Source: Talinum fruticosum
Lineage: Eukaryota; Streptophyta; Magnoliopsida; Caryophyllales; Talinaceae
DNA: 64,000 nt
Assembly (NCBI GenBank): GCA_021018815.1
Contig: JAITYX010000016.1
Span: 3,177,001-3,241,000 of the forward strand
Reading direction: 5' to 3'
Both the position numbers and the translations under genes were made by a program. How positions within the stretch are numbered: position 1 is the first letter of the stretch; each line of letters opens with the position of its first letter. The notes below the pieces were generated by a model that worked only from the letters and a program-made list of their open reading frames with translations, was not told the DNA's origin and did no database searches. Positions 13,193 to 25,957 of this stretch are shown in pieces.

Positions 13193-15000
13193 GCAGTATA
13201 CAAATGAAATTGTATACTGATCAAGGCATTGTTCACCCCTCTTTAGTCATATGAAACATGAACATTTTATTTTCTAAATTTCTCATATTTACTTAGAGGA
13301 AAAACTTTTATTTCTAATGTCAAAATCTTGTATTATACTGTTCTTTCCAAGAAACAAAAGGAAAAAAAGTCCTAATTGATGAAGCCCTTGGAAGATAATG
13401 AAATAGTTCTATTTGGGAAGCTATTTTTATAACATTAATTTTAAGGATTTACATGTTAAGAACGTCGATTTAATTATGTTATCACTTAAAATAAATATCT
13501 TACCTCGATTTCTGTTGATTTATAGAGGTTCAATAACCACATAAAAAAATACAACATTATTATGATAAATTTTTTTTTTTTCAAAAAGTGATGACTTGTT
13601 ATGTCTTTCCATCCATGTAGTACATGTTTAGGTTATAATAGAAATGAACTATTTTATAAATTTTGTGATCACCCTAAAAATGTACAATTTTACGAGATAA
13701 GGACAATTATATAGATAAATTAGGCCTACGTTCACTTTACTAAAATTGAGATGGTCTATGAAATTGGACACATTCTGACGCATAGTCTTAGTACTAATAC
13801 TAAATATTGTACAATTATTAACATGACATAGTCACATAGATATGGATATAAAATACGAGTTTAATGTGTTTTACATAAGGCGGAGATAACAAGCAGTTTT
13901 TTTAGATATAGGAGATTCCGAATACTAATATTATACACTAAATTTAACAACGACTTCTAAATTAGTAATAAGTTACAGAAATTTTTAGTTGAGTTAATTG
14001 ATAATCATATGTTTTGATATAATAGAGTATGATAGCAAGTTTGTTTCTTTTCTGGTCGTTCCGATGCTTTGGGGTTTACGTAGTTTTTGACACGGTTAAA
14101 CCTTTCTTCTACGTAATCCTTTGGAGTTTTAATAATTGTAATTTAGAATAACCGACATGTTGATATAAGTTTCAAATATTTGGTTATTCTCTTAATCCAA
14201 TAAATTTTTGTTGTATATATATGAAATGATCGATATAAAAACCTCTACCTATGACTAAAATCATAATCACTAACCCACACATAAAATTTATAATTCGACA
14301 AATTCATTATGTTCCATGAATAGAACAGTTTTATCTCCAAGTGTGTTCGCTAAAATTAATTGTTTCGAGTAGTGATTAACTATATTAGCAGCTACTAACC
14401 TGTTTTATTAGTGAGTAGTCTGTGATGGACTAGTGGTTAGTATTTAGAGATTCAACTAGTGGTTTATAAAGTGTGTTTGGTAATAGTAACTATTCAAATA
14501 GCATATTTATATAAAATCACTTAAAAGGACACGATGAATATAAGTTTTTAGAAAATAAAAAGGGAAATTTCGGAAATATATGTGCAAACATTAGGTAGTG
14601 GTTTTGAAAACGTTGCTTTGAGTAACTTTTCAAAAATATTACGTAAACCTCTAATTACTATGTTAAACATTAATTTATTAAATACTTATATTTTTAAATA
14701 TTTAACTTCTCTAAAACACTAACCATTACTTTAAAAGTTAATTTCGATCATGGAGGTGAAAAAGCACTCATTTTATTCCTGCGAGAGGCAAAACACCAAA
14801 CTTGTTCTTTTGTGACAAAACGTTCATTTCGTCATCCATGACCCAAATTATGACAAATATATATAACTGGAGTCAAGACAATAATACATCACTAGAGTGC
14901 AAAAACAAAACCAAAATTGACACCCAAAAAAACCCAGAAACTGTCTACATTCAATGAATTTGGAACATCAAAAACTCACCTCAAAATTCACTCTACAACA
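13193..15000. other. AT-rich spacer between LRX and dioxygenase genes
   Basis: Holds the LRX 3' UTR and the dioxygenase promoter. I see no coding frame, tRNA or clear transposon. The segment around 14330-14720 has short repeated motifs, including a TGTGTTTGG start that recalls MITE ends, but no boundaries could be set. Confidence 0.5.
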
Positions 15001-15009
15001 CTATAAAAC
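15001..15009 (+). promoter_or_regulatory. TATA box of the dioxygenase gene
   Basis: CTATAAAAC lies 83-91 bp before the ATG at 15092, which would put the transcription start near 15030 and give a leader of about 60 nt. Assigned from motif and spacing only. Confidence 0.65.
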
Positions 15010-15091
15010 CATGCCCATATCATCTTCCCCTATAATACCACCTTTAAACATCAATTTTCATCAAACCCAGATTGCAAAACTATAAACCCAG

Positions 15092-17338
15092 ATGGGAGAA
15101 GTTGATCCAGCCTTCATTCAAGCCATTGAGCACAGGCCTAAACCCACCATAATTGAAGCAGATGGGATCCCAGTACTTGACCTTTCTCCCATTAGTTCAC
15201 TTGATCACTTAAATACAGTTGTTTCCAAAGAGATGGGTGATCTTATAGCCAAGGTAGGTGAGGCATCTGAGAAATGGGGCTTCTTCCAGGTGATCAACCA
15301 CGACGTCCCACCGGAGAAGCTCGAAAACCTCGAGCTCGCTGCTCGGAAGTTTTTGCTTTGCCTTTGGAGGAGAAGAGGAAGGTGAGCAGAGATGAGGCTA
15401 ACCCTATGGGGTACTATGATACCGAGCACACCAAAAATGTTAGAGACTGGAAAGAAGTCTTTGATTTTGCTGCAAAGGATCCGACCCATATTCCTGTTTC
15501 ACCTGATGAACCTGAACCTAAGCTAGTGGCTAATCGCTGGCCAGATTATCCCCCTGAATTAAGGTATAAATTATTGGTATTCGGTTAATATCCTTTCTTT
15601 TTATAAGAAATTAAGTCTCTATTTCTTGTATATATGCATGCAAAATTTGAGGTTTATTTTAGATAATTAAAAAGAAATACAGAGTATATATATGTATCAA
15701 ATACTTAGTAAAGGGGTTATTTAGGTTGAGTTTGGGTTAATGTTAACTTCAGGGTGGGTGAGAAAAAAATTATACTTGCATCAATAAAATGTACACTAAA
15801 ATGCTGTAAAATATTATGATTGGTTAATTTTTGGTTTTATTTTTAAAAAACTCTTATATTTTTAAGGTGATATCTTCCATTTGATAGGGGCATGTTATAT
15901 AAGGGTCTGTTTAAAAATAGAAAGTGTTGGTTATCTAATTGAGCCTCTATCTCAAGGGTGAATTCAGTTAGGGGAAGGGGATAAGGGTACTAAGTCCAGG
16001 TTCAAAGCCTAAGTCCACAACGCATCCTGACTTCTTGCACACCTAATAAGAAAATTATGTCCACCAAATTCAAATTCTAATAGAGATGATGGAAGTGTGA
16101 AGTGCTTACCACTAGGTAACACTCACTTAGTGTGTATTTAGAATAATTACGAGTAAGAATAGGTTGAAGAAAATATAAATAAGATCGTATTTGTATCCAA
16201 CCATTAATATGGGTTCGTCTCATAAACTTATCAAGAAAATGAGACTAATACTCAAGGAGTGAAATTTCAAGCAAGTAAATATCAAATTAGGTCTATTGTA
16301 CAGGACTTAAAAGAGTAAAAATCGAAATAACCTTATTTCAAGTCTGTATTGGGCGTCAAAAACACTAGTTTACTATGGAACAGTTTTGATATGTATCTGA
16401 ACAGAGCATGTAGCTAACTTTGATCAGGTAATTAAAAAAAGACACTAAATCCTACATATAATACACCCAGGAAGTAGCCCAAGAGTATGTAACAGAAGTG
16501 GAAAAAATTGCCTTTAAGCTCCTGGAGTTGATTGCCCTGAGCCTAGGGTTATCAGCAGATCGTCTCAATGGCTTCTTCAAGGACAGCACGAGCTTCATTA
16601 GACTCAACCACTACCCTCCCTGCCCTGCTCCTCAACTAGCCCTCGGTGTGGGTCGACACAAGGATGCAGGAGCCTTGACCATCCTTGCCCAGGACAGTGT
16701 TGGAGGGCTCGAAGTCAGGCGAAAATCCGATGGAGAATGGGTCAGGGTCAAGCCCACCCCTGGTGCCTTCATTATCAATGTTGGTGACATTATTCAGGTA
16801 ACATCTTAATAATGCCCACGTACAAACTCATATTATAGGTTATTGCCTTATGATGGTCTAGCATCATCTTCAATCATCTCAAAAGTGACATGTATTAGAT
16901 TACTTCATCCCGATGACCCGAAATTAGACCTATGTCTGACCAAACCGACTCTTGATCATTACTAATTCTAAATTGGCCCAAATTAAACGACTCATTTGTC
17001 AGGTATATTCATGTATACGTAATATCGAGTTCACTCATGCATATATCTATTGAGGAAGGTATATTGTTGCTGTTGCTTAGGTTTGGAGCAATGACGAGTA
17101 CGAGAGCGTAGAGCACAGAGTGATGGTGAACTCTGAGAAAGATAGGCTGTCTATTCCTTTCTTCTTCAACCCAGCACATAATGTAAATGTGAAGCCTCTG
17201 GAGGAGTTAATAAACGAGCAAAACCAAGCAAAATACAAAGAGTACAACTGGGGAGAATTCTTCGCGAGAAGAAAACAGAGCAACTTCAAGAAGCTAAATG
17301 TTGAGAACCTCCAGATCTCCCACTTCAAGATCACTTAG
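15092..17338 (+). CDS. 2-oxoglutarate/Fe(II)-dependent dioxygenase (DOXC type), 3 exons, about 352 aa
   Basis: A soluble oxygenase that uses 2-oxoglutarate and O2 to hydroxylate or desaturate a small molecule; the substrate is not predictable. Exons are 15092-15563, 16471-16797 and 17081-17338. Exon 1 holds the DIOX_N domain (GIPVLDLS, WGFFQVINHDV, EEKRKVSRDE). Exons 2-3 hold the jelly-roll: iron ligands H and D in GVGRHKDAG, the distal H in VEHRV, and the 2OG-binding R and S in DRLSIPFFF. Order, length and motifs match the At3g19000/At3g19010 group. The frame breaks at a T-run (15350-15354), which needs one more T to give the expected ARKFFALPLEEKRK. One further base appears missing at the exon 1-2 junction (GG at 15563-15564 or 16470-16471). 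The iron and 2OG residues are intact. It stands alone, with a TATA box upstream. Confidence 0.92.
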
Positions 17339-17591
17339 TAATCATATCATTTTACAGGAGTATGTCTAGCCATACTGGAAAGTAGAAAGTACATACTAGA
17401 GATGAAGAGACCCTATGCTCTGCTGTCTAGTTCCATAAATGGTCCTTTGAAGGATGATAAGATGAAATGAACGAAACTATTCTGTTATAATATACTTGTA
17501 TTATACATTCTACCTAATAGTATAATAAAATTAATATACAAAGGTGATGGAGGAATTAATATACAAAAATCTGTTTTTGTAAGGGGAAGGT

Positions 17592-17663
17592 TTCCGTTGC
17601 CGGGAATCGAACCCGGGTCTCCTGGGTGAAAGCCAGATATCCTAACCGCTGGACGACAACGGA
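17592..17663 (-). tRNA. tRNA-Glu (UUC)
   Basis: On the minus strand the 72-nt gene has a 7-bp acceptor stem (TCCGTTG paired with CAACGGA), an anticodon loop CTTTCAC with TTC at 17628-17630, and an intact B box GGTTCGATTCC. It matches the usual plant nuclear tRNA-Glu(UUC) closely and has no intron. It sits between the dioxygenase 3' end and the first methylesterase relic. Confidence 0.97.
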
Positions 17664-17778
17664 ACTTATCATTAATAACAGAAACTGTTACTATAATTAT
17701 ATACAAATGTAGTGATTATAATAATTACCCACCATAAGCAAATTCAGGGAAAAAGAGCCCACTTCAAGAGAACCTCCC

Positions 17779-18833
17779 ATGGAGAAAAACATGAGAAATC
17801 CTGTAATTCTAGTTTCTCTCATCCTCTCTCTTGTTTGCTGGTGTTTATGCATCTAAAGAGCCCCCAACCTAAGCATTTTGTGCTGGTCCATAGGGCTTGT
17901 ATGGGAGCATGATCATGGTACGAGCACATTCCGCCGTTATATACACATGGACACAATGTCACACCCATCGATTTAGCCGCTTCTCGGATCAATCTTATGC
18001 ACACCAACCAGATTCGATCCTTCTCGGATTACAGTAAGTCACTCATGGATCTCACGGAATCGATCCCTTCAATTGAGAAGGTGATACTAGTTGGACATAG
18101 CTTAGGAGGATCTCCCATATCCGAGACTATGGAGCTTTACCCTTAGAAGAATCTATGGTTGTATTTGTAACACCCCGAAAAATAAGACTACTTATATTGG
18201 ATTGGAACGTCTTATCTAATATTTTGTATATAAATATTATAAGAGGACGACATATACTTATGAGTTTAGTTTGCAGTATATACGAACAAAAAATTAAAAT
18301 AGACTAGTTTCTTAAGAAAGTTTGGTGACTAATTAATTCTGAATCAAGTAAATGATGAAAATTGACCCCAAAAGATATACATTTTGAACTGCTTCTCTTT
18401 GCACATATCTAATATAGTATATAGCTTGGGTTAGGAACATCATTTTGAATTCAACTGAATTAGTATTGAATTTTTACACGCTTGTGAATATGTTGTTACG
18501 ATATATAAATATCAATAGAAAAAAAAAAAGGCGAATTAATGTTCATATATATGAATCAAAATGGGTGTGATTTTACCTAAGTTACTTAATTCAGATTAAA
18601 TTGAATTACATTTTTTAAAGATCTGATTAAAGTAGAAGAGTGCACTATTTTGAAGTTTAGCTCCCAAGTCATTCATATCTGGTATATACAATGTAAATGA
18701 AGGCGGTCAACGATTTGGGATCAACCTTAGGCAACAAGGTCAACTATGATGTTGGGCCCAAAATCCGCCCACCAGTTTGGTCCTGGGCCCCAAGTACATT
18801 TCCCAAGTGGGCTATTAATACAGCCCATCTCGG
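17779..18833 (+). pseudogene. Methylesterase-family relic, copy A (exons 1 and 2 only)
   Basis: The start (17779, MEKNMRNPVIL) and much of exon 1 to about 18168 align with copies B-F: signal peptide, KHFVLVH, DLAAS and GHSLGG are still readable. The frame is broken inside the signal-peptide region, one Trp codon of GAWSWY is now TGA, and CCT-TAG interrupts the segment after the elbow. Exon 1 stops short of its splice donor at a GTAACACCCCG sequence. A worn exon 2 lies at 18697-18833, with a GTAATT donor after it. I found no exon 3. Several independent lesions, none in homopolymers, mark it as a genuine pseudogene. The TATA block seen before other copies is missing; a tRNA gene lies about 115 bp upstream. 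Confidence 0.85.
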
Positions 18834-19636
18834 GTAATTCTTTTTCTTTTTTAAAGTTTAACTCGATTAATTTTAAATTATGCAACAAAAATAAATACAT
18901 CCCCACAAATAACAAATACCAAAAAAAGTAGTTTTAAGGCCTATGTATTTGAACTTTTTATACAGTGATTCGGGTCCATGGATCCGGCTCACTAAAAAAC
19001 AAAAAAAGAATATTTTTTAATCCCCTAGCCCCCTATTTTCCTCCTCTTATTATTTCCTTAAAATATGTGATTTATTTATTACGGTATTTTTTTTTATTTG
19101 AATGAATGTGTGATCCCTTTATTGGGTCGCAAGTGTTTAAGGTAAAAGTCCTCCTAACAATTACTTTTAATAAAGAGCAATAGAAATATATAGTTGCTTT
19201 TCCGATCGCCAATTCATAATAGTATTCACTTATTGAATCTTATGCTTGCATTTAGGTATTGTAGTAAATAGGCTATAATTGTATCTTGTCATACTTAAAA
19301 TTATTCTCAAGAGTATATATTAAACTTTGGACATCCTAACCCGTTTATTAGAAATTACTTGGAAAAAAGTCATGATAATATTTGTTGTTCCTTTTGGTAA
19401 AAAGGCTACTAATTCCCATTTGCGATAATCTAAAATCATTATATTGTCAAACACGTGATGAAATATTCACCTTTTAGGTGAATATTGGGATATTAAATTC
19501 TACCATTTGCATAAATTTCCTAATGACCCCTTCTCTCCTTTGCAATCTTGCTTTGATCCAAAAAAACAAAAAAAAACAAAAAAACAGCTACCATCCTATA
19601 AATTTATCACACATGAGAAATATGTCTTCCCCCTCC
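18834..19636. other. Spacer after copy A
   Basis: AT-rich DNA without a supportable gene. Copy A's expected third exon is absent. Short A- and T-runs but no clear repeat ends were seen. Confidence 0.4.
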
Positions 19637-19644
19637 CTCGCGAT

Positions 19645-20273
19645 TAGGGCCGGCAAAAAAACTCATACCCATTTAAAACCCGCAAATTCCGTCCCATTTA
19701 ATACCCGAATGGGTGCTAAAATTTTAAAAAAATGGGTATGGGGCGGGTATGATTAAAATGGGTATGTGGCGGGTATGGGTATGGGTATGGGTTTAGGCTT
19801 CACCCGCCCCATACCCTCCCCACATAACACCCATAACCCGTACCCGCAACACCCGCCTCGTACCCGCCCCATTTAACATGTACAACCCGCTTTGCTAAAT
19901 GTTTAAAAAAAATTAAAAGTTGAATTTTAGGCCCAATGTTTAAGCCCAAATTCATTTCAAAAGAAAAAGTCTTAGTTTATGAGTGTCTTTTGCCTACCTC
20001 TATCTTCCCGTCTCCTCCTCGGTGTCTTACTATCTATTTTTTTGGTTGAACGGTAAGAAATGTTAAATATGAATTTAATATGAATATCATTATTTTTATT
20101 TTATTTGTACCCAAATAAAACCCGCATACCCGCAAAACCCGGTGGGTATGGGTATGAATTTTTAACACCCAATGGGTATGGGTATGGGTATGGATATGGG
20201 TACGCATTTTGAAAACGGATATGAATGTGGGAATAGGAAAACCTACCCCGTACCCGCCCCATTGCCAGCTCTA
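19645..20273. mobile_element. hAT-type MITE, 629 bp, with 8-bp target-site duplications
   Basis: The element starts TAGGGCCGGCAA and ends TTGCCAGCTCTA, imperfect terminal inverted repeats matching at 10 of 12 positions. It is bracketed by perfect 8-bp direct repeats CTCGCGAT at 19637-19644 and 20274-20281. Both ends are built of GGGTATGGGTATGGG/CCCGCCCCATACCC arrays, so the two sub-terminal parts are roughly complementary. No transposase frame is present, so it is non-autonomous. The 8-bp duplication and the TAGGGC-type ends are hAT hallmarks. Confidence 0.9.
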
Positions 20274-20281
20274 CTCGCGAT

Positions 20282-21564
20282 TCGAATCTGAGGGGAGCGA
20301 TGGAAATAGGGTGACTCTCAATATAGTATATAATACTTGAACAATGATAAACTCAATGTATATCTCATTTTAATGGAGTCTACAAAGTACGCCAGTTTAC
20401 GCTACAATTCTATAAGTGGAACTCTTTCTTAGGTGTAAAAGAACGGTGTTATAAGCACCTAACTCTTATGTCGGTATGATCTAAACTTAAATATCTAATA
20501 AAAAATTTTAAAAATTTATCGGTTAAATTAATTAACAGTCACTCTTCTAAGAGTGAAACCTACATTAATTTGTACATTATAACACCCTAACTTTTTTGAT
20601 GAATAATTATTCATTTCAACCAAATAAAATTTAGAAAAATTCAATTGATAGAGTGTTATGTCATGTCCCTAAAGAGACACGTAAGGCCTTTATTTTCAAT
20701 AAAATGAAAATAAACTTCATTATTTATTAAAACAATTTCTAAAATATGTTGGAGCTATATTTTTCATGCTGAATTTATAATATAACTAAAATAGTTAAAC
20801 ACTTATTCCAAATAAAAAATAAAATTAGGAAAGCATTCCTATAATCCAATTGTCCCCATACATTCGCACTTTATTTGGAAACAATAAAACATTTTAAAAA
20901 GTGAGAAGGAAAACTCTCGGCACAATGCACCCAATCATATATAGGAACAACAATTTTAAGAAATTTTTTTTTTAGAAATAGGATAAAAAACACTTAGACT
21001 TCGGATGCCTCAATAATGAAAGATAATTTCCTTTGAAAGGGACAATGAACAATGAGTCGATGAGCGTACATACCGAGGTGATCACTTAAATAATTAAAAA
21101 TAAATAATAGGCAATGTAGGCATCCTTTGTCACAGGAACCCTTGAAAATTATTGCACTCACACACACATAATCTTTGACTAAAGAGAATAATTTCGGCTA
21201 AAGACAATTTTGATGAAGGAATTGACATGTATTGTACCTTGTTATTTGCAATTGGAAATAACCTCTATGTAACTTCAATGAACTCTAAAAAAACAATATA
21301 ATTTCATTCAAGATGAGAGTAGAGAGAATAGTAGAAAAAATAAGAGATGAGTGAATGAGAGTTTTGCTAGCATTATGGGGTTATTTATATGTGAGATTAG
21401 GTCGCGCAAATTCAATGATTAAGGGTATTTAAAGGTCTCCAGTAATGTATCAATTAAACTATATGCATTATAATGCCATTAGCCCTTCACTTAAGAACAT
21501 TTACTGTGTGCTAAATTTTCAATTATTATATGCCAAAATTACATTAATCATACTTTAATGCTAG

Positions 21565-21598
<34 letters not shown>

Positions 21599-21631
21599 TA
21601 ATAATTCTTAAAAAATTGGATTGTTACATAC
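20282..21631. other. AT-rich spacer with a TAA/ATA microsatellite
   Basis: No supportable gene. An (ATA)n run lies at about 21567-21602. The rest is non-coding AT-rich DNA. Confidence 0.4.
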
Positions 21632-23900
21632 ATAAATGATACTAAAGTGTTGATTATGTGGCAGCATGGCTTGTGGCCTCTATTATGAAAATGTCATTTA
21701 TTTCCCAGTGCTGTTGAGTGTTGACGTTCTCCTTGCATTATATTTTTTGAAGAAAAATCATTGCCTTCGCATATTCCCAAAGATATGCAAAACAGATTTC
21801 TGGTTAGTGGTGTCATGCTTTCATATATCAAAAAAAAAAAAAAGATTTACAATTAAGCGAGGCTTTAAATTATAATTACAAATTTGGTGATTTTTTTACA
21901 TTTGGGACGCCTTTTTATATTGAAAAGACAGTTATATCCCTTATCTCTCTCCTCCATCACATGCCTTTAGTGTGTCCCTGCCATCCTCTCTCTCTCTCTC
22001 CTCCCTCACTATATTTTTCTCTCTCCTCTCCCCATCTTACATCTCTTTTAAAATATTTTTTAAATAAAATTAAAATATATTTATTTTTAAATAATATTAT
22101 TTTTATAAAGACTTGTTTTTTCCTTTAAATAAAAAATTAATTATTTGTATTATACATAATTTTTAAAACTTTTTAATGAAGAAATTATTTTACATTTAAA
22201 TTTTAGCTTTGTTATTCATGTTTCTTTTATATAGTATCATTATGTTGCTCAAAAACAAAATACCATTATGAATTTCTCTTATTATAAATAAATTACCTTA
22301 TTTTCACATCAGAAAAATAATTTATTCATTTTTATGATCTAATTTTAAACAAAATTTAAATTTTCAATAAAATTATAATTTAAAGTTCATATTATAAAAT
22401 TTTAATTTTTAAGTTTTTTTTCATATTTCAACTAAAATATTTTGATTGAGAAAATATATGTTGTTTAAATCCTAAATCTTAATTACTCAATTTGAAATAT
22501 TACATTAATAAATCTAAATACTAAATCCTAAATGTAAGATACTTATAATAGTTAAAATTATAATTAACTTTACATATGTTAACCTAAAAATAAATATAAA
22601 ATTACATGGATTAACCTAAATAAATTTTTAAAATAAAATTAAAAATTATTGTATACTAGGGCTACTATATATGTCAACTATGATGTTATCCTCGAATGAT
22701 AACATAGTCATCCTAGGATAACATCATGGTTAACCATGGATGACATCTATAGTAATCCTAGTATATAGTAACTTTTTATTCTATCTTAAAAATTTATTTA
22801 AATTAATCTATGTAATTTTATATTTATTTTTATGAAAATATATATAAAGTTAACTATGATTTTAGCTATTATAAATATTTTACATTTAGGTTTTAGAGTT
22901 TAAATTTATTAATTTAATATTTTAGATTGACCAATTAACGTTTAGGATTTAAACAATATATATTTTCTCAATTAAAATATTTTAATTGAAATAAAAAATA
23001 AAACTTAAAAGTCAAAGTTTTATAATATGAACTTAAAATAATAATTTTACTTGAAACTTAAATTTTGTTTAAAATTACATCATAAAAATGAATACATTAT
23101 TTTTTGGTGTGAAAATAAGATAATTTATTTATAATAAGAGAAATTCATAATGGTAGTATAAAAAGAAATATGCATAACAAAACTAAAATTTAAATGTGGA
23201 ATAATTTTTTCATTAAAAAATTTAAAAAGTTATTTATAACACAAATTAATTAATTTTTTATCTAAAAGAAAAACAAAATTCTTTATAAAAATAATATAAT
23301 TTAAAATAAAATATATTTTATTTTTATTTTAAAAAATTATTTTAGTTAAGAGATATGTAAAAGTAAGGAGAGGAGAGAGAGAGAAAGACAACATTAAGGA
23401 GAGAAAAGGGAGAGAGATTGACAAGTGGGAGGAGAGAGAGAACCTGCTGAAGGGAGGAGAGAGAGGGAGGGGGTGAGGATATAATGGTCTTTTTACTTTT
23501 GAGAGAGTGGCATAGATGTAAAAAGAGCAACCAAATTGGTAATTATAAATTAAACTGGGACCCAATTGTAAATCTCCCAAAAAAATCTAGCCTTGTTAAG
23601 AAATAACAGACCCAATTGCATATTTTTATGAGCAAAGTCCAGTCTTGATAAATGAGTCATTTAATTTAATTTGGACAACATTAATTTAGGGCCCAGATTA
23701 TGTTTCGGTTAATAAAAATCATATTGATTTTAGGTTTTATTAGTATTTGGTTCAATAAAGGGTTAACAATGTCGAAAGCATGAGGTTTGGTTGGGGTCAA
23801 TTGTGCGGTTTCAGATCCATTTTAAATGAGTTATTTCAAATGTATGATTGACTGTGGAATCGAGTCATATAATACGAGTTTCAAGCTACTTTTGATAGAT
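21632..23900 (+). repeat. Duplicated spacer segment, copy 1 (split by a foldback element)
   Basis: Bases 21632-21842 and 23583-23900 together align with 33015-33960. Shared stretches include GGCTTGTGTGGCCTCTATT-like sequence, TTGCCTTCGCATATTCCCAA and AGATATGCA. This is a degenerate segmental duplication of array spacer. The copy here is interrupted by the foldback element at 21844-23577, which the second copy lacks. Open frames in it (for example 21666-21875) are non-coding. Confidence 0.75.
21844..23577. mobile_element. Foldback element, about 1.7 kb, almost entirely one imperfect inverted repeat
   Basis: The left end GATTTACAATT and right end AATTGTAAATC are inverted copies. The arms remain alignable inward through a CT-rich/GA-rich block (21940-22040 against 23360-23480) and long AT-rich stretches to a centre near 22660-22770. 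The centre is itself palindromic (GATGTTATCC and GGATAACATC; CTATATACTAGG on both sides). No protein frame is present. It interrupts a spacer segment that is uninterrupted at 33 kb. Target duplications are obscured by flanking A-runs. The superfamily is uncertain. Confidence 0.8.
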
Positions 23901-24209
23901 TAAACAAAATGGAAGTGGCTTTGATAGCATGATATCTTTAGAAAATGAATTCCCCTACCAATAAGGGTTTAAACTTTGGGACATGGAAAGGCCATGTTTC
24001 CTTTGGGGGCAAAAATAAGGCAAGTTACAAACAAGTTTCTTTGTGGGTTTAGTATCGAGTAGGTTAGTCTTCCATTAGGCCTACTTAGTTGTGCCCCCAC
24101 CCCCTCCCATCGGTCTAACCCTATGTAAGAGGCATGTGGGTGGACCGAATATATCTAAAAACAACAAAATAATTATATATAGATCTTAATTAATGTAAAA
24201 TTGAGAAAT

Positions 24210-24431
24210 ATTTCATTCATTTCAAAATATTTGTAATTATAAAGATATAAGAGAATATCAGTAAAATATAAAATTTATGAAAAAATTTGTGTTAAAAAAT
24301 TAAGTTGTCCCAAGATTTTATTAGAAATTAAATAATTGATGAAAAAAATAAAAGAAAACAACAATTAATAAGTATAAAATTAGTAAATTATTTATTAATA
24401 TAGTAACATATACTGTGAAATTGAGGGAATA
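24210..24431. mobile_element. Stowaway-like MITE, worn copy
   Basis: Ends TTCATTCATTTCAAAATATTTG and, inverted, TATTCCCTCAATTTCACAGT. The interior (AAGTTGTCCC followed by ATTTTATTAGAAAT) matches the clearer copy at 33095-33354. No frame. Boundaries are approximate. Confidence 0.55.
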
Positions 24432-25756
24432 ATGTTTTTATTGACCGTAAAAATAATTGTACTATATATTACATTTTTAAAATGATGAAAAGGAATAACG
24501 AAAGGGTATCCATATTTATGGCAACTGTTTTATTATTTATAAGTGTTTATAATTATATGTTCACATATAAAATATTTCTTTGGCTTAGTGTCATTTTGTA
24601 TCTTTTCATGTTCGAACTTACATACAAAACATATATAAATAAAAACATTAATGTAAATGAACATAAACGAACATAAAAGAATAGAAACAAACAGAAACGA
24701 ACCTAAACCACATCGGTGAATAGAAATGAGTTATTAAATAAGAAACGAACGAATATAAACGAACATACAAGAATATAAACAACTATAAAGCATAAATAAA
24801 TTATGTTTTTTTATGTAAAGTCAAACAAGTCAACCAATAAATATTAACATTTAACAAGTAATGATACATTGTCACTATTAATATGTTGATTTTAGATTTT
24901 AAAATATACGTTAATTGAGCTAATTCAAGATTTTTTACGACTTTCGACAAACAACCTTTTGCGATTACCAATGGAAATTAGTGTTGGGATTTGTCTAAGG
25001 GGATTTAATCCATTTTTAAAAAAATAAAAAATAAAAAACACCCCATTACAATGGTACCAACAAAATGTTGGTTAAAAGTAATAGCATCTCACTTCGATAA
25101 AAGAAAAAATACAAATTCAAATTTTTAAAAACATACTTATTAAAATTTTTTTTCTAAACTTACACCCTTATTTAAAAAATGTATATTCATACCCTAAAAA
25201 TCCTGTTATCCCCTTTTTCCCTCTCACATGCAGTCGCCCACCTACAATGTCTCATGAGAGACGGACGCCTAGCTACATAAATTTGCGTATACATAAAGAA
25301 AACCCAAATTACTTGAATTTACATTTGGATTGGACGACCTTTCAATAAATGTATTTACTTTGTAGTGTTGGGCTAAGATGGCAGATCACACATATTACAT
25401 ATATTATATATGATGTAAATTTTTAGAGAAGTCATCTATGTTATTATTGATTATCGCATTTTGGTTATTTTGTTATTATTTTTTCTGTCTGGATATGTTC
25501 ATTCCCCTTCCTTTCTTTTAGTTTGGCTAACGATAATATCAGTATAACATCAATACTTATGAGAAAAGCTGTCTAAATTTGTCGCAATGTCTCTAATTTA
25601 TCCATTCCCAAAAAACAATATAATATAAAAGAGTTGGGGTAAGTCGTAGACTTGGCTTAAAGCCTAAGTTTGGTATTTTCTATCCCCTATGAACCTTCAA
25701 ACACAACTGGTGTTACTCTTAAAATAAAGATCTAATTAAATAGTCCGCATTTACCA

Positions 25757-25761
<5 letters not shown>

Positions 25762-25801
<40 letters not shown>
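25762..25801. repeat. (AT)n microsatellite
   Basis: About 20 TA units upstream of copy B, 100 bp from its TATA box. Confidence 0.95.
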
Positions 25802-25804
<3 letters not shown>

Positions 25805-25901
25805 GTGCATGTTTTTTAACCGCAAATCTAAGTCTTTAGTTGAGTCAGTTCCTTGACCGAGAAAATAAAATAAAAAACACCAAACTTATCAACTCATTCT
25901 T

Positions 25902-25908
25902 CTATAAA
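25902..25908 (+). promoter_or_regulatory. TATA box of copy B
   Basis: TATAAAT inside CTTCTATAAATTGATAAGCA, 56 bp before the ATG. The same block precedes copies C, E and F at nearly the same distance, and a changed version precedes D. Confidence 0.75.
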
Positions 25909-25957
25909 TTGATAAGCAAATGCAGGCAAAAAACACCAAGATCAAGAGAGAAACCCC

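Larger units (their letters stand above)
23901..25901. other. Spacer between duplicated segment and copy B
   Basis: Non-coding. It contains a Stowaway-like MITE, a degenerate ATAAACGAACAT cluster (24655-24790) and an AT microsatellite. The 3' end carries the promoter of copy B. Confidence 0.45.

Noticed and set aside
21666..21875. 69-codon frame, with a similar frame at 33333-33554
   Set aside because: The similarity is due to the duplicated spacer. The two frames differ by frameshifts and an insertion, so there is no sign of protein conservation.
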